64,000 bases of DNA from Geothrix sp. PMB-07 (GTDB lineage Bacteria; Acidobacteriota; Holophagae; Holophagales; Holophagaceae): assembly GCF_030758935.1 (NCBI RefSeq), contig NZ_CP132333.1, positions 3,844,992 to 3,908,991 of the forward strand, read 5' to 3'. The position numbers and the translations under genes are program-made. The stretch's first letter is position 1, and each line of letters starts with the position of its first letter. The notes under the pieces were generated by a model that did not search any database, was not told the origin of the DNA, and saw only the letters and a program-made list of their open reading frames with translations. Positions 60,142-64,000 of the stretch are shown here, in pieces.

Positions 60142-61782
60142 GTGCGGCGTACCGCCCTCCTTCTGGCCGCGCCCCTTCTGGCCCAGCAGCAGCCCACCTT
60201 CCACGCGGCCTGGCAGGATGGCCTTGATGCCGAACGCAGCGGACACTGGGCCGAGGCCCTGGCCGCCTATCGGCGTGCCCGGGAGCTCCGGCCGACGGCG
60301 GCGGCCCGGGTTGTCATCTATGGCAACAACCTGCTGCTGGGCTATTACCCCCGCACCCGTATCGCCCGCTGCCTGTTGGAACTCGGCGATCCCGCCGGCG
60401 CCGAGGCAGAGCTGCGTTTGGCCCAAGCCGAGCCCTTCGCGGAGCGCGAGGCCGTGGCCCGGCGCATCCGCGATCAGCGCCTGCGCACGGCTCCCGCCCA
60501 GCCATCCCCGCAGGCCTCCTCCCCCGAACGGGAGACGACACCTCCCTCGCCTCATGTCGGATCCACGACCCCGCCACCCAGCACCACCCCGAAGGATGCC
60601 CTCCCGGAGCCACCGAAGGAACCCACACGCCAACCTGCGCCGGAACGCCCTCTTCAGCCCTCCGAGGGTTCAGCCGAGCCGCCCCGTATCACTCCGCCTC
60701 CAGCCCCCACGCAGCTTCCAGACGCTGTGGCTCCGCCTCCACCGGTTCCAGACGCTGTGGCTCCGCCTCCACCGGTCTATCAGGCCCCACCGTCCGAGAC
60801 TCCCCGACCCCTGCCTTGGCTTCCTGCAGGGCTGGGGGCCGCCGCTGTCCTGGCCCTTGCCTGGGTCTGGGCTCGACGCTCGGCGCGCAAGGTGCGTCTG
60901 CGCCAATCCGGCCCCAGGACCCCGGCTTATGCACCCGGCGGGCTGCCCGCCGCTGTGGGCCCATACCGCATCGAGCGCCTGCTGGGCCGGGGCGGGTTCG
61001 CCGACACCTTTCTGGCCCATCACGAACGCAGTGGGCAGGAAGTCGCCCTGAAGGTGCCCCATCTGCACCGCTCTGATGATCCAGAATTCCGGGCCCGATT
61101 CCACCAGGAGGCCGAGCTGGGCGCCCTCCTGAATCATCCTCACCTGGTGCGCATTCTCGATCCCGGCCAGGAGAACGCACGCCCCTACCTGGCCATGGAA
61201 TACCTGCGCGGCCAGGGCCTCGACGAGCGACTGGGCCGGGAGGGCGCGCTGCCACTGGCGGAGTGTGTCGCCATCGCTCAAGCCGTGGCCGAAGCCATGA
61301 CCCACGCCCACACCCATGGCGTGGTGCACCGCGACCTCAAGCCCGGCAATATCATGCTGACGGAGCAGGGGCCCAAGGTCATGGACCTTGGCATTGCCCG
61401 CGTGATGGACGCAGCCACGGTCACTTCCACCTACGCTTTCCTCGGAACGCCACTCTACGCAGCGCCAGAGGCCCAGCTGAAAACCCACGTGGGTCCCGCC
61501 GCGGATCGGTACAGCCTGGGCGTCATTCTCTTCCACATGCTCACCGGCGAGCCCCCTTTCGTGGGGGAGACGCCCTTCGAGATCCTCCACCGCCATCGCA
61601 CCGAGCCACCCCCGCGCCCATCCCTGCATCGCCCCGGGGTTCCACCGCTACTCGATCGGCTGGTGCTGCGCCTCCTCGACAAGGAACCCGATCAGCGGCC
61701 TGAGGACAGCGAGGTCCTCCGCGTTCTTGCAGAAGTGGCCGAAGGGCTTAGCGCGACATCCTCTGAAGCGCCGCTGGGTTGA
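60142..61782 (+). CDS. Hanks-type Ser/Thr kinase with N-terminal periplasmic TPR and C-terminal cytoplasmic kinase
   Basis: The 546-residue protein starts with GTG and a signal-like segment (RRTALLLAAPLLAQ). A TPR-like domain follows (QDGLDAERSGHWAEALAAYRRARELRP, IARCLLELGDPAGAEAELRLAQA), then a proline-rich linker (about 120-225) with a 10-residue tandem repeat, one membrane helix (about 225-247) and a kinase domain (about 275-535): GRGGFADTF, VALKVPH, HRDLKPGN, DLG for DFG, and APE. The N-terminus would be outside and the kinase inside. It probably signals from an extracytoplasmic interaction. The last 35 bp overlap the convergent glycosyltransferase gene. Confidence 0.86.
   Translation: MRRTALLLAAPLLAQQQPTFHAAWQDGLDAERSGHWAEALAAYRRARELRPTAAARVVIYGNNLLLGYYPRTRIARCLLELGDPAGAEAELRLAQAEPFAEREAVARRIRDQRLRTAPAQPSPQASSPERETTPPSPHVGSTTPPPSTTPKDALPEPPKEPTRQPAPERPLQPSEGSAEPPRITPPPAPTQLPDAVAPPPPVPDAVAPPPPVYQAPPSETPRPLPWLPAGLGAAAVLALAWVWARRSARKVRLRQSGPRTPAYAPGGLPAAVGPYRIERLLGRGGFADTFLAHHERSGQEVALKVPHLHRSDDPEFRARFHQEAELGALLNHPHLVRILDPGQENARPYLAMEYLRGQGLDERLGREGALPLAECVAIAQAVAEAMTHAHTHGVVHRDLKPGNIMLTEQGPKVMDLGIARVMDAATVTSTYAFLGTPLYAAPEAQLKTHVGPAADRYSLGVILFHMLTGEPPFVGETPFEILHRHRTEPPPRPSLHRPGVPPLLDRLVLRLLDKEPDQRPEDSEVLRVLAEVAEGLSATSSEAPLG
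60718..60777 (+). repeat. 30-bp tandem duplication in the kinase linker
   Basis: Two 30-bp copies (60718-60747 and 60748-60777) are identical except for the last base and encode PDAVAPPPPV twice. It looks like recent slippage in the proline-rich linker; the frame is kept. Confidence 0.9.
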
Positions 61783-63487
61783 CCACCATCAGAGGGGCCC
61801 GCTGGCGCATCGAGGGCCGCAGGGCCGTGGCCGCCGAAGGCATCACCGTACCCGCCGAATGCAAGTCGGGATTGGCTTCCCACCAGCCGGGCTCCACCAG
61901 CGCCAGAACAGGCTGGTCCGCAGCCAGCGCCGCAGCCAGGGACTGAACCTCGTCCAGGGGCGGCAGATGGTGGCGCAGGCGCAGGCTGGCGAAACCCATC
62001 TGGGTTTCCGACAAGCGGCCCGCCACCACCCGGACGCCTGCCTTCTCCATCCGCTGGGCCACCGCGTAGGGGTCCGCCAAGGGGCGCCAGATTTCCTTGT
62101 CCCATTGGGGTACCGCAAAAATCAGGAAAATGATGAGGAACCCCGCCCACTGGGTCATGCCCAGATCCAGGGCGCCCGGAAAGTCGCGGCGCCACAGCAG
62201 ACGCAGCGAAATCACGCTGAGCGCCAGCGAGGCCATTGACATGGCCAGGGCCGCCGACCAGTGCAGGTTCGCCCGGTCCATCACCACCCAGGGGAAGCCG
62301 ACACCGAGGATGCCCACGAAGAAGAAGGTGAGCGCCAGCACGGCCATGAGGGTGCGGTCCACCCGGCGCTTGGCCCGGGGCACGCGCCCATCCAGCCAGA
62401 GCGCCGCGTGCAGATAGGTGATGGGGAAGATGGGCAGGATGTAGACCATGCGCTTCTCCGCGGAAAAGGAGAGCAGCAGGAGAATCAGGCCAAAGGAAAG
62501 TGGCAGGAAATAGGTACGGGGGGAGAGGTGGTGGCGCCGATGCCGGGGGAACGCCGACCAGAGCGCCGCACCCCAGATGGCCAGCCAGGGCAGGAGGTTG
62601 CCGGGAACCCGCTGCACGTAGAACAGGAAGGGCTCCACATGCTCGCCCAACCGCCCGGTGCGGGGCACCAGGTTGGGATCCGCCAGGAAGCGGCCCACGG
62701 TGTTGCGCAGGAAGACTTCCACCAGGAATTCCCGTCCTCCCCGCAGTGCCAATGGAACCACCCACCCCAGCGCCAGACCCACCGCCGCGGCCATGCCCCA
62801 GTTGGGCCGCAGGAAGGCGCGCAGCAGAATGGGATTCCGCTCCACCAGCAGGGTGATCACCAGGGGGAGGGCCACCAGCACCGGCCCCACGGGCCCTTTG
62901 ACGAGGAAGGCGAAACCCAGACTGGCCCAGAACCAGGGCACCCAGCGGGCTCGGTAGGCCGGTTCCACCAGGGAGAGGAAGGCCAGGCCCAGGCTGAAAC
63001 TCACGGCGGCCGTGAGGGCCATGTCCACGATGGCCATGTGGCCCACCTGGAAGAACAGCACGCCCGTGGCCACCATGAAGCCCGCCCAGCCACCGGCGCG
63101 GGCAGAACTGAGGCGCCAGCCCAGGAAGCTGATCCAGGCCACGGTCGCCAGGCTCAGCAGGGCCGAGGGCAAGCGCAGGGCCCAGGGCTCGAAGCTGCCC
63201 GTGGCCCGGCACACCAGCGCGCCCAGGGCGTAGAAAAGAGGCGGCTTTTCAAGGAAGGGCTGGCCGTTCAGGGTGGGCACGATCCAATCGCCACTGCTGG
63301 CCATCTCACGGATGATGCCTGCCACATAGGGCTCGTGGTAATCCCACAGCTCGTGGTTGTGGAGGCCCAGCCCGAAGAGCAGCAGGGCCGCCAGGAAGGT
63401 CCAGAGCAAGGTTCGCCAGCCCAGGATGCGCCGACCGCTCACCTTGAGGGTCTCCGTCATGTGGGCCTGGAAAGGTATTTTCAGCAT
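61748..63487 (-). CDS. GT39/ArnT-like membrane glycosyltransferase
   Basis: The 579-residue protein has about 12 membrane helices and the family start LFGLGLHNHELWDYHEPYVAGIIREMASSGDWIVPTLNGQPFLEKPPLFYALGAL. A periplasmic loop has the conserved HxEP and KPPL, and a C-terminal soluble tail of ~100 residues follows. GT-C enzymes use lipid-linked sugars to decorate lipid A or proteins in the periplasm; the substrate is unknown. ATG 63487 is used; an in-frame ATG at 63460 is also possible. Confidence 0.85.
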   Translation of the reverse strand: MLKIPFQAHMTETLKVSGRRILGWRTLLWTFLAALLLFGLGLHNHELWDYHEPYVAGIIREMASSGDWIVPTLNGQPFLEKPPLFYALGALVCRATGSFEPWALRLPSALLSLATVAWISFLGWRLSSARAGGWAGFMVATGVLFFQVGHMAIVDMALTAAVSFSLGLAFLSLVEPAYRARWVPWFWASLGFAFLVKGPVGPVLVALPLVITLLVERNPILLRAFLRPNWGMAAAVGLALGWVVPLALRGGREFLVEVFLRNTVGRFLADPNLVPRTGRLGEHVEPFLFYVQRVPGNLLPWLAIWGAALWSAFPRHRRHHLSPRTYFLPLSFGLILLLLSFSAEKRMVYILPIFPITYLHAALWLDGRVPRAKRRVDRTLMAVLALTFFFVGILGVGFPWVVMDRANLHWSAALAMSMASLALSVISLRLLWRRDFPGALDLGMTQWAGFLIIFLIFAVPQWDKEIWRPLADPYAVAQRMEKAGVRVVAGRLSETQMGFASLRLRHHLPPLDEVQSLAAALAADQPVLALVEPGWWEANPDLHSAGTVMPSAATALRPSMRQRAPLMVVNPAALQRMSR

Positions 63488-63582
63488 GGAGATCCAGTCT
63501 ATCCCGGAGCGCGCGACCGCTTGGGAGCTACCATGGACCCTCCCCCGGACATCCTGCCCCAGGAGTGGCCCAAGGAGTCGCT

Positions 63583-64000
63583 TTGGCCCGCACGCGTTTT
63601 CAGGATCCCTCCTCCACCGTTCCCCTCCGCGCCCTGCCGGCGGCGGCGTTGCGGGCGGTGTGGGCGGAGGGCTACAGCGGACGGCAGTTCAAGCGGGATC
63701 TGTCCGCCGGTTTCCTGGTGGGCATCGTGGCCCTGCCCCTGGCGATGGCCCTGGCCATCGCCGTGGGTGTGCCACCCCAGCAAGGGCTCTATACGGCCAT
63801 CATCGCGGGCTTCCTCACAGCGCTGCTGGGCGGCTCGCGCGTTCAGGTGGCCGGGCCCACCGCAGCCTTCATCGTGGTGCTGGCGCCGCTCTACGTGAAG
63901 TTCGGCATGTCAGGGCTGCTCATGTCGGGCCTGCTGGCGGGGCTGATGCTCATCGGCATGGGCCTGCTCCGCATGGGCAAGCTCATCGAATACATCCCCT
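63583..64000 (+). CDS. SulP-family anion transporter (3' end off window)
   Basis: The 139 visible codons encode the N-terminus of a SulP transporter: FKRDLSAGFLVGIVALPLAMALAIAVGVPPQQGLYTAIIAGFLTALLGGSRVQVAGPTAAFIVVLAPLY and following helices. These proteins move sulfate, bicarbonate or dicarboxylates. The start is taken as TTG at 63583 because AAGGAG lies 5 bases upstream; no in-frame ATG is close. The rest, including any STAS domain, is outside the window. Confidence 0.85.
   Translation, partial: MARTRFQDPSSTVPLRALPAAALRAVWAEGYSGRQFKRDLSAGFLVGIVALPLAMALAIAVGVPPQQGLYTAIIAGFLTALLGGSRVQVAGPTAAFIVVLAPLYVKFGMSGLLMSGLLAGLMLIGMGLLRMGKLIEYIP

Noticed and set aside
60718-60777. Tandem 30-bp units considered as the start of a CRISPR-like array
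   Set aside because: Only two contiguous in-frame copies without spacers; they encode a proline-rich linker.
62261-63898. A long open frame covering the glycosyltransferase antisense and the SulP start
   Set aside because: Both real genes are recognisable in other frames; this frame changes character along its length and shows no domain.

Overview
The window is a dense, high-GC stretch of ordinary bacterial chromosome: about 60 genes on both strands with short spacers. Gene content points to a Gram-negative, diderm bacterium, most likely Acidobacteriota and probably class Holophagae (Geothrix/Holophaga-like). The evidence is TonB-dependent receptors with N-terminal carpet-like domains, BamD and FadL-type outer-membrane proteins, a Geobacter-type iron superoxide dismutase, and several Hanks-kinase and propeller-sensor proteins. 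The taxonomy is inference from family resemblance; no rRNA gene is present to settle it. I see no tRNA, rRNA, CRISPR array, transposase, integrase or phage gene.

Layout. 1-6.1 kb: an Ig-domain secreted protein with a putative nuclease domain (cut by the window edge), an FMN reductase, and a large TonB-dependent receptor behind a dyad-rich leader. 6.2-9.3 kb: small genes, then an oxidative-stress/iron cluster (rubrerythrin, DUF3501-like, Dps, Fe-SOD) closed by a strong terminator. 9.4-12.5 kb: a secreted acetamidase-like protein, a DUF2461 protein and a prephenate dehydrogenase with chorismate mutase fused at its C-terminus. 12.6-15.3 kb: an arsenic operon on the minus strand. arsR, a CMD-like gene and acr3 look intact, but its distal part is a string of arsC, permease and thioredoxin-like fragments joined by three deletions. 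15.4-25.3 kb: an M28 peptidase, a K+ channel, a thioesterase, a PstS-like protein, Mrp, polyphosphate kinase, L25, Pth, S6 and S18.

25.3-30.1 kb: a GH5 glycosidase lipoprotein and a TonB receptor/YfiR-like pair. 30.4-37.5 kb: a small membrane protein, a membrane-fused spermidine-synthase-like protein, RF2 and a large propeller sensor kinase. 37.6-46 kb: a lipase, BamD, an aldo/keto reductase, a ThiE-like protein, an MscS-cNMP channel, RlmN, an ExoD-like protein, TrmD and L19. 46-54.4 kb: two paralogous small beta-barrels around a PAP2 phosphatase, UbiD, and a coupled LytS/LytTR-TPR-TonB receptor operon. 54.5-58.7 kb: L21, L27, Obg, NadD, RsfS and glutamate dehydrogenase. 58.7-64 kb: a FadL-like porin, a Ser/Thr kinase of reversed topology, a GT39-type glycosyltransferase and the start of a SulP transporter.

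The best leads are the multiply deleted arsenic operon, a recurrent pattern of -10 hexamers placed about 7 bases before start codons (apparent leaderless genes), two copies of a CACGGAG-heptad intergenic palindrome, a CMD-like arsenic-operon protein whose CxxC has become AxxA but which has gained a Cys-rich tail, and a dyad cluster upstream of the first TonB receptor.
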